A stretch of DNA of 64,000 bases, taken from Trichostrongylus colubriformis. Its lineage: Eukaryota > Nematoda > Chromadorea > Rhabditida > Trichostrongylidae. This document shows, in pieces, positions 1-10,691 of this stretch. Every line of letters starts with the position of its first letter. Within the stretch, counting starts at the first letter, position 1. Location of the stretch: the NCBI GenBank assembly GCA_963978905.1, contig OZ022259.1:46084727-46148726 (forward strand), given 5' to 3'. The position numbers and the translations under genes are program-made. The notes beneath the pieces were generated by a model. It was not told the DNA's origin. It searched no databases and saw nothing but the letters and a program-made list of their open reading frames with translations.

Positions 1-12
1 TCCTTTATTCAG

Positions 13-3000
13 GTGTGCCAGCCGTGATCGCAATCGTTTATGGTGTGCTTCGTGAAAGTCTCGACAACGAGGGATGTTGGGTATCGCCATCGGTGACCGG
101 CTGGATCGAATCCACCATCATCATTCCGTGCATTCTAGCACTATGTGTTAGTTTTCACGATTTTTCCACCTCCGCTTACCGCCAGTGGTTGTTTGGAGAT
201 AAGGGATTGGTAAGGGTATCTAGCCCACCCTTCGCATCGTCTAACCGGGTGCTAACCCAGCAAACAATATGTTTTAATGGGGATTGCGGAAGATGGAATA
301 CTTAGTCCATATGATAGATCCCTCTAAGGTCGCCGTCAAATTTTGCGATGTTGCGATTTTGCGACGTCGCACTTTCGCATGCGATACCACGACCTTGAGC
401 TGCAAAATCGCAGAATCGCAAAATTGCAAAGTCTGAGGCGGCCTAACAATATCGTATAATATAGATGTCAATTTCAGGTGAACATGGTGCTGATGTCGAG
501 GATATTGTACATTTTGGTAAAAAAGCTGCGAAATGACCCGCATCTTGAACGAATGCAGTACAAGTGAGTAACTTCCAAAGGATATTTCAATTGCGCAAGT
601 TAACTATATGCAGCCCTGAAAAAGGCCGGCTGGAACAATAAAGCGACATTCATAGAAGTTTTAGAAAGGCAGAAAAAACCTACCATATGGAATGCCTGGC
701 TTTCCTTGACATGGGATAGTTCAGGATAAAAAATCTACTTATTTATACATACCTTGAAATCGAAATTAATTTCGCAACAACCTAATATTACATGGATGCC
801 AGTAAGGGTTCTGTAGTGGTCTCTAGCCAAATCTCAAGAGCAACCGCCATGAAGCAACAAGGAAGTAATAAAATAAAATTAGGTGTAGGTACCTTTCTCC
901 GGAACACGCCATAGGTTTGACATTCGTTTACAATGAGCATCGTGAAGCAATTGAATGTGCATTCGGCTCATACAATTAATTCACCCAAGTCACCCGGTTT
1001 TCACTCCTGGTGTTCATCAGAGTAATTGGGTTAACGATCTCTAAAATTCAAGTTTCGAGGTTCAGATGACTTGGGTGAAGCTGCAACGGCTGCAGCCGCT
1101 ATTGCAACCATCTGAAAATCAGTAGTAAGCAAATAAAGCAAATGCGTACAACAAAAAAACTTTGAGATGTGTTAATGGCACTTGTATTATGCACTCATTA
1201 TTCTTTTTATCGAGAAATGTCCCCGCTTGCATTTATTGAGTCCCCGCTTGCATTTATTGAGGCTTCGTCTCAATAAATGCAAGCGGGGACATTTCTCGAT
1301 AAAAAGAAAGAAAATATGGGCCATTTTTATAAGAGAAGTTTGTTCTGCTTGCGATTTGATCATTCCGATGATTACAGTGACCGAGCTCGTTACTATGGTA
1401 GTTTTGGATCTACTGACAGTACATCGGAAACAAAGAACTAAGTTACTGTGGGGCATTATCGAGTGCCACCGCTGCTACTACTCCTAGGGAGCAACCGACG
1501 GCTCTAATACTAGCTCGCACACATCGCATGGCGCGAAAAATTTCTGTACTGATGGGGACACCCTGACAGATGGGGTTGTGATCAGGTTGCAGCATAGGTC
1601 GAAGAAACCTCTGGGAGGTAGTATTTTCACTGATTCCACGAGGATTCCTCGACGACCACCTCTTTCCTAGTAATTTTTAGACGGAAGGGATGTCTTTTCA
1701 AAAAGCCCCAAATAGAAAATGATACCTTTTGTCAGGTGCCAGTGCTAGGATTATCGAAAGACGTCTTTCCTCTAAGGAGACACCCCTTGAAGAACCGAGA
1801 GGAAGCGTGTATGGGGAGGTGGTACGTATTTCTAAAAATTTTCCTTGACGCCAGGCTTGATCCCTTGCTTGGAACATCGCTGAAGCGGTTAGGCTTTTAA
1901 TATTGAGTTAATGCGTACGAATCGAATCTCGAATAGCAACAGGATTTCACATCATGTTTCCTTCTTCTTCTTCTTCTTCTTCTCCCAGGCGTTAATCCCG
2001 TGCCGTCACAGGGTCCGCAACCTTTGTCATACGTCGCCATTTGTTACTGTCTAAGGCATCCACTGTTGTGGCCTCTATATCGGTGAGGTCCTTCTAGCCT
2101 TATAACTGATACTTTGTGCGACTTTAGACATTTTTCTTTGATGTGACAAGGTTTGTCCATCAGCCGGCCTGTCAACCTGGGCCTGACCCTGGTATCGTCA
2201 CCATTTTTGCTTTTTGCAAGGCATGGTAGTGCCCCGGCAGAGATCGAACTCACTGGCTCTTTCTAAGTGCAGACGTGAGTCTACACCCTTAACCACTCGG
2301 CTATTCCTGCCTTCATTTCACATCATGTTTCCATACCACCAAAAACCTAGCAAAGTGTCAAAAATGGAATAGTTGTGAAAGTTTTCTTCAAACATGAAGT
2401 TTTCTATCTACAAATTTACTTCAGATTATGTTTGTTCCAATTATATGACTAGTTAAAGAGGTAATTGTTTGTTATAACTATTTAACAATTATTTATAAGA
2501 CCCTTCTCACCTCATCGGTAGGCTGCCCAACCTGATCTATGTAACAGAGCATTACCTTTTGCAACAATTCTTCACTCAGTTGCCAAGAGCTTTGTTCAGC
2601 AGAATCGTTTCGAATTACTTTTCCTTCAGCGTCTTCAATTACACATTCGGCAACTGATACTGATCGTTGAACCAACACGATGCATCTTGCTATTGACTCG
2701 GCCGAACAATTTGCGTGAGGGTACTGGCATTTAATAAAAAATTATTCCTTTCTGAAGCCGTCATGTCGCGTATCAGGGAGGTAATAAAAAAATAGGGCAT
2801 TACGGGAATATTACGAAATTTTCGAAATGAACTGACAGCTCCAAATGGATGATAGGGGTGGCACCACCTTACCCTTTTTATGTTAAATATCAATACCATA
2901 AGGCAGTAAATTCTAATTTCCAGAGATGGAAAATTTTTATGGGTTTTGAAGGCTCATTATCAAAGTTTCCTTCAAAGTAATGGAAGAGACATGTCCTCAA

Positions 3001-6000
3001 CCTTTTTTGTGTAAATTATCACGCAATCCCTTGCACTGTAAACCAATTTTTGATCTGAAATTTTCAGGAAGGCTTATTGTAAAAAATCAGTAACAGTTTA
3101 TTCCCAATTTCACTTTCTTCTTTGTGGCTTCAGCCAAGTGCCCTGCCGTGGAAAGCATTTTCTAGCTGGTCTTACATATTTCTCATAGACAGCATGTGAA
3201 GGGCGTGAAAGTACCTACTCACTTTTACCGATCTAGTTGTGAGAATGTCAAGAAGTGTTTGAAAGGATGCACAATGAATCCATCGCTTTGAACTTGTTTA
3301 TTCTGAATACACTGCTCATGTTCATTTGAGAAGGTAGGCGAATCCATGAACATTGTGGCAGAGCTTGGGCGGGGAGGGGGGGGGGGGAGGAGGTCAGTTT
3401 ATCAGGTTACAATCGTGGTAGGCGACGAGGAGTGACCTGTACCTCATCGGACCTCTTTCATCCATCACGACCGAGCTGCCGTCCGCCTCACAGCGACTTT
3501 GTATAATTGCCTTTGAACACTTTCAGGCCCCTTTCGGTCCATAATGACCAGACAAAGAAACTTCTGATGTTATGAGAATTGATCGGTACCCGTATAGGGG
3601 GTGTGTACACATTGGTACGAATGACTTTTTTGGCACCCTATGTGCGAACGCTTAATTACTTCCTCGCACCTCATGTGCGAGAAGTAATTATTCAGCAGAG
3701 GTCAGCCATAGACCGTTCAACTCACTAACTAATTGTAATCACTACAGAGGAAAAACAAAGTGGATGAAATTCTGATTAGAGGATTTTTTTCGAAAAAAAG
3801 GGAGTTCAGCTCAATGGTGCTATGGTAACCCGTCGGACGCTGTTGAATGGGAATGATTGTAACATTTACAGCATTGCAAATAAAAAAAATAGTTGGAATA
3901 ATGGATAAAAAATAAGTGAGTGGAATAAATAAGTGGAATAAAACCTACGTGTTTGAATTATTGAAGCCCAAATATTATCCAACCTTACCATATTATGGCA
4001 TAAAGGATAAAGGATAAAGTTTTGGCGTTAATCAATCCCTTCTGTGGGATGCGCCGCACAGTCTAGTTCCATTCAGAATCGTGATGGCTGGTGAATGTGA
4101 TGTGGCCTATACAATGACTTGCGGTGGCCAGCCGATGTACAAGTCAGTGCTTTTATCCTCCCAGACGAGTCTGGTACCAATTTACCGACCCCGGAGGGAT
4201 GGAAGGCTTGGATGGCCTGGGCGGGCGTTGATGCGGGATTTGATACCCGCATCATGAGAGTGGGGTACGTGCCACCTGTCACTACACCACCTCCGCCCAT
4301 ATTATGGCATATTGCTATCTAAGTCGATGAAATGTCATAGCATGCCCTAATGGCATATTACATATTATTAATCTCTATGAAACGTAATAGAATGCCCGTA
4401 AGGGAGTCATGCAAGAGGTTAGCCGTATCTTCACACTTTTAATATGAGTTGCTACTAGCTTTATTTGTTACCTATTGAACATTTCGTAAATGTAATGAGG
4501 GTTTTAGTTCGTACTATAATGAAACTGCTCTAATTTTTCCTTTATGGACATTACATATGAGTTAAGCAATCTATGGCTGACCTCTGCTGGTTAATTACTT
4601 TCTCGCACATGAGGTGCGAGGAAGTAATTAAGCGTTCGCACATAGGGTGTAAAAAAGTCATTCGTACCAATGTGTACACACCCCCCGTATAGGCACAGAC
4701 GGCATGCCGATGAAATCGCTTTCAAAAAATCAAATTGAGACCGAAAATGAATGACAGTGGTATTTATCCGTTCTCCTTCGCAAAAACAGATAATTTAGGT
4801 TGTTTGCGGTTACAATACAGAAAAATACCAGAAACCCTTGAACGATTGCGGATATTATTCCGATCAGTCCAGTAGAGAAACATTGCGATGATGATCATTG
4901 CGATGCTAGAAGTTATGCTGCTAAGGAAGTAAATCAAAAAAACTGTTGTTTCCAGGAAAGCTGTACGAGCCGCTGTGATTCTGATACCGGTATTTGGTCT
5001 ACAGTTCCTCTTTACAATCTATCGCCTCCCTGATCTTACGCATCAAGTCATCAATCTTATACTTGACGGATTGCAGGTAACCTCAGAGTGTTATTATTCA
5101 CTGAGCACTTTTAACGGTCTGATTATCCCAAACTAAAAAATGATTCTGTTTCCACATGGAACCACTCTGCTGGTCGAAAAGAACCAAGATTCCCTTTATT
5201 CCGAAGCAGAAATCAAAAAACTGGAAGAAGAGCAACTTGTTTGTATTCCCGTTACACTGTCCGCTACAACATTTGAACAGCCGTCAGCTGCCAGAGCGCA
5301 GTTCCAATTTTCGCGCCCAATGTTGATTTGCTTCTCGCTCTGCGTCCCCCACATGAATGTCGCCTCTTTGCCTCTTAACTCTTTAGCGTCTAAACCCATT
5401 TGGACGCCCCAACCCGTCGTCCGCCACTTTGGGGAGCTCTATCTCAATTGGATTCTTGGATATGCGCGTGGGACTTTGCATGCCGCCCTCAGTGAGTAAA
5501 TATAACATAAATATGTAGGTGATAGAGGAAATTAAATTTTTGTGGACGATTCCTCTAACAATAAGCTGGGAGGCGAACAGGACCTTCGAAGAATAGGCCA
5601 AGATTCCACAGGAAATCATATCTTTGGCTCAATTATCTTTCATTATTTTGGCAATCAAGACTTTTCAGGATGGGTTACGGTATTCGTTGTGTAGTTTACA
5701 AGATGTAGGAAGGGTGAACATCGGAAATGACATGGGTGCCAGAAGTACGGTCCATAGGTGCATAGATGCGTCTGTGCAAGAGAGTCATGCAAATGATTAC
5801 CTCGCAGGGCAATCTCTTCTAATAAAGGCTAAAACATGCTGAATTGCTTCTTTTGTCTGCTTGACCGACTACATCACAACCCATTCCTCAGGGTGTGTGC
5901 CAATGCGTAGGAAATCCTAGTCGCGGCGTCTGGTGTGCGACGGGGTAGGTGCGAGCTAGAGACCTGTTTGTTGGGTCCTGAAACAATGACGATGTCCTAT

Positions 6001-6399
6001 ACCTTGTTTAAGGAGTAATCACTCCAGAACCCAACTGATACGGCCCCTGTGGCTTTGCGCCCTACCGCTGCCACGCTATCTCTTTGTTCTAATGGCGCAC
6101 ACCGTAACTGTTATTTTAGCAAGACGTTTGTGAGACAAGATATTCTCAGTTCTGCACATAATGCCCTCCACCCATCGCCCACCTCTTCTCCTTGATTTAG
6201 ACTCCTTCCTCTCACTCTGACACGCAGTTTTCAGGGTTGTGCCGTATCGATAATCTTCTGCTATACCAACAAGTCGGTATGGGATTGTGCTCGAAAATGG
6301 TGGAAAGGCGTTTGCGATACCCGTTCGGTAAAAGCGGATATTCGAGCTCGAATGAGCCTACAACTCGAAACAAAAGTTCCGCTCGTCGATAGAACTTGA
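13..6399 (+). CDS. Class B (secretin-family) neuropeptide GPCR, 3' half, partial
   Basis: Four exons join in phase: 13-146, 478-563, 4956-5076 and 6235-6399 (stop TGA). All have AG acceptors and GT donors. The joined protein runs from late TM4 to the C-terminus. It shows GVPAVIAIVYG (TM4 end), the conserved extracellular-loop-2 pair in NEGCWV, TM5, a basic third intracellular loop (LVKKLRNDPHLERMQY), then KAVRAAVILIPVFGLQFLF, the hallmark TM6 of class B receptors, and GCAVSIIFCYTNKSV, the TM7 end. The tail after TM7 is only about 40 residues. The 5' exons (extracellular hormone-binding domain, TM1-3) lie left of the window. The family couples peptide hormones to G proteins at the plasma membrane. 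The sequence resembles the PDF/calcitonin-receptor-like group, but I cannot choose an orthologue. Intron 3 (564-4955) is swollen by mobile elements. Confidence 0.87.
328..443. repeat. MITE, TAA target duplication, in GPCR intron
   Basis: 116 bp imperfect foldback in the first GPCR intron. The left end (GGTCGCCGTC, then AAATTTTGCGATG) is roughly the reverse complement of the right end (TTGCAAAGTCTGAGGCGGCC). It is flanked by TAA at 325-327 and 444-446. The ends resemble those of the GGCCGCGTT-type MITEs at 6889, 22175, 45528 and 60054, although the interiors differ. Confidence 0.6.
610..785. mobile_element. Mariner end fragment (same family as 8122-9336)
   Basis: This stretch aligns with 9163-9336, the right end of the complete mariner, with scattered substitutions. 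It ends in the same inverted terminal repeat (TTTCGCAACAACCTAA) followed by TA. Only the terminal 176 bp is present: no transposase and no left end. Confidence 0.8.
1201..1308. repeat. Perfect 40 bp inverted repeat with duplicated inner arm
   Basis: Bases 1201-1240 are the exact reverse complement of 1269-1308. The inner 21 bp of the left arm (starting TCCCCGCTTGCATTTATTG) is repeated directly at 1241-1261. The right arm can therefore pair with either copy, giving two alternative hairpins. It lies in a GPCR intron. No target-site duplication is evident. Confidence 0.85.
1962..2314 (-). mobile_element. tRNA-derived SINE, full length, 18 bp target duplication
   Basis: Read on the minus strand, the element begins near 2311 with a tRNA-like head: GGCAGGAATAGCCGAGTGG resembles a Ser/Leu-type A box, and GAGTTCGATCTC some 50 bases later resembles a B box. 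A tRNA-unrelated body of about 250 bp follows, then a (GAA)n tail, seen as a CTT run at 1962-1983. Identical 18 bp direct repeats (ATTTCACATCATGTTTCC) at 1944-1961 and 2315-2332 flank it, as expected for LINE-mediated insertion. The tRNA head does not form a full acceptor stem, so it is not a functional tRNA. Confidence 0.85.
2512..2690 (-). other. Possible coding exon on the opposite strand in a GPCR intron
   Basis: An open frame on the minus strand reads through VLVQRSVSVAECVIEDAEGK and SSWQLSEELLQK and can end at a good donor (GATGAG then GTGAGA near 2511). The amino-acid make-up looks coding, but no family is recognised and no neighbouring exon was found. It could be chance, a nested gene, or a gene fragment. 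Confidence 0.2.
3598..4684. mobile_element. Non-autonomous hAT-like DNA element, 1.09 kb
   Basis: About 118 bp of terminal inverted repeat: GGGGTGTGTACACATTGGTA at the left end matches the reverse complement of the right end, including a shared AATTACTTCCTCGCAC block. Identical 8 bp flanks (CCGTATAG, 3590-3597 and 4685-4692) fit the target-site size of hAT elements. No transposase frame is visible. The interior (about 4005-4305) carries a second dispersed repeat, also represented near 10776 and 30590. Confidence 0.8.
4005..4305. repeat. Dispersed repeat nested inside the hAT-like element
   Basis: Contains AAAGGATAAAGTTTTGGCGT, then a segment with GTGGCCTATACAATGACTTG and GATGTACAAGTCAGTG. 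Related phrases occur at 10776-10960 (UQCC1 intron 1) and 30590-30760 (palindrome arm). Boundaries are approximate. Confidence 0.55.
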
Positions 6400-6885
6400 A
6401 TTGATAATCAGCCTTTGTATCTATTTGACAAATATAATATCCAATAAAGAGATTTTAATGTGCATGAATGTGAAACGAAATGCGGCTATTCAGCATGATC
6501 AAATGTCTGTCAGAACTGTATTGAATAAATACGACTGGTTGTCGAGGGTACATCAACCCCTCTCAATTCTACATTTCCTAGAGGTATGAATTTCGTGCAT
6601 ATCACCTAAAGGCGCCTTAAGCTCATCATACTATCACATCATAATATAAAAACCATTTGGAAGTCTCAAAAAAACATGAAAACTCAGAACGAATAGGGAT
6701 GCAGTCAAGTACATTAATGCGTCCATTTATGCGCCTGTGCCTTCAATCTCAAAGACAGCATTAGAGGTAATGTGGCTATTGGAAAATCTTCAGAAGGACT
6801 AACTCACGTGGAAAATAAAAGCACAAAAAGCCCATTTGTGGCGAAAGCACCGTCGAAAAACGCACCCTTGTCTGTAGAGACGGCG
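6400..6885. other. Intergenic, nothing recognised
   Basis: Sequence after the GPCR stop codon. It should hold the GPCR 3' UTR; I see no gene, RNA or repeat that I can support. Confidence 0.5.
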
Positions 6886-6888
6886 TAA

Positions 6889-7061
6889 GGCCGCGTTTAT
6901 ACTTTGCGGTACCGGCGGCAGGGCGTGGCTGCGTGTCTTTGCACCTCCGCCTGTGCCACTCTGTCTCGTTGCCCGCGTCGTCTGTGTATCTCCCCGTGCC
7001 ACTCTCTCTCGCTGCCTGTGAACGAAGCCACGCCCTGCCGGCGTAAAGTATGAACGCGGCC
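6889..7061. repeat. GGCCGCGTT-type MITE, 173 bp
   Basis: Termini GGCCGCGTTTATACTTTGCG and the reverse complement of TAAAGTATGAACGCGGCC, continuing into a shared GGCAGGGCGTGGCT block. Flanked by TAA at 6886-6888 and 7062-7064. Relatives: 22175, 45528, 60054. Confidence 0.8.
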
Positions 7062-7445
7062 TAACGGTTAACAGTTGACGCCTTCAGAAGACAGACCCCA
7101 CGTCCAAGCGCCGTGATTCCTGATTGGAAACGGTAAGAGCGGTCAAGGATATGCGGCTGGATCGAAGGTATTGCAGCGCGCCTTCTCAGTTTAGCTTGAA
7201 GCTCATTCTAGAAAAAAGATGATTTCTTATTTCCGATCATCCCTTCGTGTTTACGACTTGGCAACATGCCAGTGGAAACTCGTCCGGAATATCCAACTTC
7301 TGACGGCAAGCTCGTCCGGGTCGAGAGTTATCGGTTTGAAGGGTTCATATTCACTATATTTTTCACTATGCGTCCGGACTTCCTCTATTACTGTCTCTAA
7401 TTGGAGCTAGAATAGAATGCGTCAAGTATCTCCCTTTGGAGCTCA

Positions 7446-7580
7446 GAGAAGACACAGACAAGTGATAACGAATTCGTACGAATTCTCAGAATGATAAGAG
7501 GTGTCCCTTTGAAGCTTACAATTAGAGAAGACACAGACAAGTGATAACGAATTCGCACGAATTCTCAGAATGATGGGAGG
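7446..7580. repeat. Direct duplication, 79 bp period
   Basis: A block beginning GAGAAGACACAGACAAGTGA and containing two GAATTC-type half palindromes occurs at 7446 and again at 7525 with one visible substitution. The rest of 7065-8119 shows nothing else I recognise. Confidence 0.75.
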
Positions 7581-8121
7581 TGATAACGAGTGGTAATAGA
7601 AGGCAATCATTAGTGACAATTGATAAAGTGATAATGATGATATTCAGTGATAATGGGTAATAACAAATGATAATGAACCTTTACGTGAAACATCTGTAAA
7701 TGAGCATTGCACCGTTTTCGAAACTGCTTTTTTTTAGTGTGAAGCATTTTTCTTGTCGCACCGGTCATTACGGGCATTATTGGCAGCTTTCCAGCAATAA
7801 ATATTATTCTGAAGCGTCGTTCTGCATGTAGACTTCTTTTTGGTCGAAGCATTTACCTGAACTCGGCTTCATTTCTTTTTTTGCATCCGCAAGTGCGTGC
7901 GACTTGAAAAACGCTGGTGATTGCATGAGGAAGTATAATACATACATTTCCCTTGAATAGGTTGGGTGTGATGGATGCTGGATGAGAGGATGTGTAAAGG
8001 AATTCCACACGGCTTGTAAGCTAAGGTTGCTGATCGGTCGTAATGGACCTAAGGCGATTACCGGGTCCTACACCACCCGAAGCGTGGTGCACAAAACGGT
8101 AATCGCTACAGACTCCAACTA

Positions 8122-9336
8122 TTAGGTTGTTGCAAAATTAATTTCGGAAATGGACCGCATACTTCAAACTACTATAACACAGCTTAAACACAAGTTTATT
8201 AATCGAAGTAAAAACCATCAGAATCTACACACTTTTGCCAACGAATAGGCAATAAATCTAAGCCTTCTTTATAAAAACTACTATCACAAGAATCAACGAA
8301 GTCAAGGAAGGCACATTCAACATCGTCTAAATTAGTAAATTGTTTCTGACGCAGATGAGAATTGAGGGCTTGAAAAAAGTGATAGTCTGTTGGGGAAAGG
8401 TCGGGAGAATACGCTGGGTGAGGGAGAACTTCTATACCCAAGTGGGTCAATTTTTGCCGAGTGATTTGTGAGGTGTGTGGCCTTGCGTTGTCCTGCAACA
8501 GGATCGGCCCTCCTCTATTCACCACTGCCGGCCACAATTTTTGCAATTTTCTATACATTTGCTCCAGATCACAACAGTAAGACTCTGCTGTGACTGGCTG
8601 ACCAGGTTGCAAGAAACTGTAATGGATTACACCTTTACAACACCACCACACAGTAATCATAACCTTTTTAAGGTGAAGGTCGGGTTTAGGAAAAGTTTTT
8701 GGAGGAGCATCCTTATCTACCCAGACTAATCCCCGCTTCCTGTTATCATAAAGAACCCATTTTTCATCTACAGTTATGTCATGTTCAGTTTCATCTAGTC
8801 ATGAGGCACCCACTTCGACATCTTCTTCACCTTGCCGATTGTCAGCAAATGTCTGGCCACTGTAGAGTAATGTACGCCTAGGTCTTCTGCTAACGTACGA
8901 GTATTCGTTTCCGGATTTGCTTCGACGGCTCTCCTTAAATCTTAATCATTAAGCGATGACCTGCGGCCGCGACCCGACTTCTCTTCGAGATCAAAACCGC
9001 CAGAAGCAAATTTTTCAAACCAGAGCTCCACTGTTCGTTCGCAAGGACAATTCGTCCCAAAAACACTGCTGAGATTACGAGCTGCCTCCGCTGCGGAGTG
9101 TTCCAATTTAAACTCATAAAGCATGATGACTCGATAGTCGCGTCGGTTCATGATTAACGCAGCCCTGGAAAAGGCCGGCTGGAAAACTTAGAGCGACATT
9201 CATAGGAGTTTCTGAAAGAGCAGAAAAAACCCACCAAATGGTATGCCTGGCGTTCCTTGGGATGGAATAGTTCAGGGTAAAAAATCTACTTATTTATACA
9301 TACCTTGAAACCGAAATTAATTTTGCAACAACCTAA
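8122..9336 (-). mobile_element. Complete mariner, cecropia/Hsmar1-like, TA-flanked
   Basis: 1215 bp element with perfect 26 bp inverted terminal repeats (starting TTAGGTTGTTGCAAAATTAA) flanked by TA at 8120-8121 and 9337-9338. The terminal sequence and the N-terminal transposase motif FKLEHSAAEAARN resemble the cecropia subfamily that includes Hsmar1 and the hookworm element bandit. Length is near that of an autonomous mariner. The transposase inside is broken. Confidence 0.92.
8199..9151 (-). pseudogene. Mariner transposase, frameshifted
   Basis: The N-terminal helix-turn-helix domain starts at 9151 (MNRRDYRVIMLYEFKLEHSA) and runs in one frame to 8942. A middle piece (HDITVDEKWVLYDNRKRG, with the first catalytic Asp) is in another frame. 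The C-terminal part from 8660 to 8199 contains LLQDNARPHTSQ (second Asp) and HPAYSPDLSPTDYHFF (third Asp, spacing typical of DD34D) and ends in KCVDSDGFYFD. Frame changes lie between about 8942 and 8780, so no intact protein can be made; the three catalytic aspartates are still encoded. Confidence 0.9.
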
Positions 9337-9338
9337 TA

Positions 9339-10239
9339 CATTCGGTACCGCTAGCTCTCACGCACCGCGCTGCACGCCGTGGTGCGATACCACTTTTTGA
9401 GCTATTCATCCCGGGTGAGATGGTTAAATGAAAAGTATACTGTCGAAATCATGTGTATCTATTGTACTCGTTAAACACAGCTGTAAGGCATGTTCAGATT
9501 GGCGATTCAGGCGATCGTGCGATTCTCGTGATCCAGGCTTATCATTCGCCTACTCGATACGGATCTTATCCTTTCCGTCTGAACCGCTTCAATCGCTTAT
9601 ATCCTTTGTTTCCGCCTGGATCGCGAACTTTGATAATACCTGAGTCTTGAAAAAAAGTGGTCAATTTCCTTGCAATTGTATCTTGAAGTTATGTCCCATC
9701 CACCTGGCAATATGGAGCGCACTCTTTTGGATATTCCCTTTACCCAATTTCATCATTTCAGAACTACATTCTGCACAAGAATTCAGTTGCAAAAACTAAC
9801 GTAAAATCTACTGTCGTCTGTCTTTTGCGCAGCAGCCATCCTCGTTAAACAGAAAATGAATCGAATTGCATCAAAGAGTTGACAGCCTGAGCGCCTTGAG
9901 TCTTCACTGGTACTTCTCACCTTGTGTGTTTAGTTTGTAAAGTTATAAACTGAAAATAATGCAAAACTTTCGGTACATGCCATAATTTAATTAATTGGGC
10001 AATGTACCGTAGGGTGCAGCGACGGCATGGAACCGTGGTTTATAGGGTATGCTGTGATCACGTACAACGCGCACCATACACGCCATTCCCGTACTTTCGC
10101 AACTTTTGCAGTTTTTAAAATAATTCCTGCTTGAAGCTATGTTCCTTCTGCTGTGAGCGTTTTTGCTATTTTCGCTTTGTTCCTATTTGCCTGAAAGATG
10201 TAGTGGGGGGGGGGCACTCTTTGTCGCGCTGTCGTCTCA
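9339..10239. other. Intergenic, nothing recognised
   Basis: AT-rich sequence with short random open frames. A poly-G run sits at about 10203-10214. No gene or repeat family supported. Confidence 0.5.
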
Positions 10240-10420
10240 CTCGAAACCGTTCTACACTCATCAGTTTGTATGCTCGAGTGGATATTTTTACCTACGTCTT
10301 CCTTTAGGGAACTAGGAGCTTCCCCTCAAATTATGGTAGGCTGAAAACCTAAGCAAGAATAGCGCCAGGCGCTAAGCGCAATGGAAAGATTGAATAAGGG
10401 GTGTTATAATGCGTCAAGAG
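10240..10420. repeat. Dispersed repeat (second copy in ZFAND1 intron)
   Basis: The stretch around TTTGTATGCTCGAGTGGATA and the following GGTAGGCTGAAAACCTAAGC aligns with 18310-18440, where TTTGTATGCTCGAGTGTATG and AGACTAAAAACCTGGG appear in the same order. Boundaries approximate, family not recognised. Confidence 0.6.
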
Positions 10421-10680
10421 CAGAGAAGAAATGAGTCTTCCTATTAGTACTTTCCAGTGGGATGGTATATATTGTGTGTATTTTGCATTCCATAGTATTA
10501 TTCTGCCTCCTATTTTACGATGAAAGTTTGTATACTTGAAAGCAGTCAATTTTTAATACCGGCAAAACCAATGCAGCAGCCCGTTATTACTCTGAACAAG
10601 TTGGATGTTATACATTGCCGTTTCTACTACTTGCGAAATATATTTGAAGGTTATATTTGATATCAAGTTATGAGCACAAT

Positions 10681-10689
10681 CTCCTTTAG
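10681..10689 (+). promoter_or_regulatory. Candidate spliced-leader acceptor of UQCC1
   Basis: CTCCTTTAG ends two bases before the UQCC1 start codon at 10692. A pyrimidine-rich acceptor with no exon needed upstream is what nematode trans-splicing sites look like. Confidence 0.5.
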
Positions 10690-10691
10690 GA

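Noticed and set aside
3365..3395. Poly-G run as a G-quadruplex regulator
   Set aside because: A single long run with no spaced G-tracts; most likely a simple repeat.
7440..7582. CRISPR-like direct repeats
   Set aside because: Only two copies, no regular spacers, and the genome is eukaryotic.
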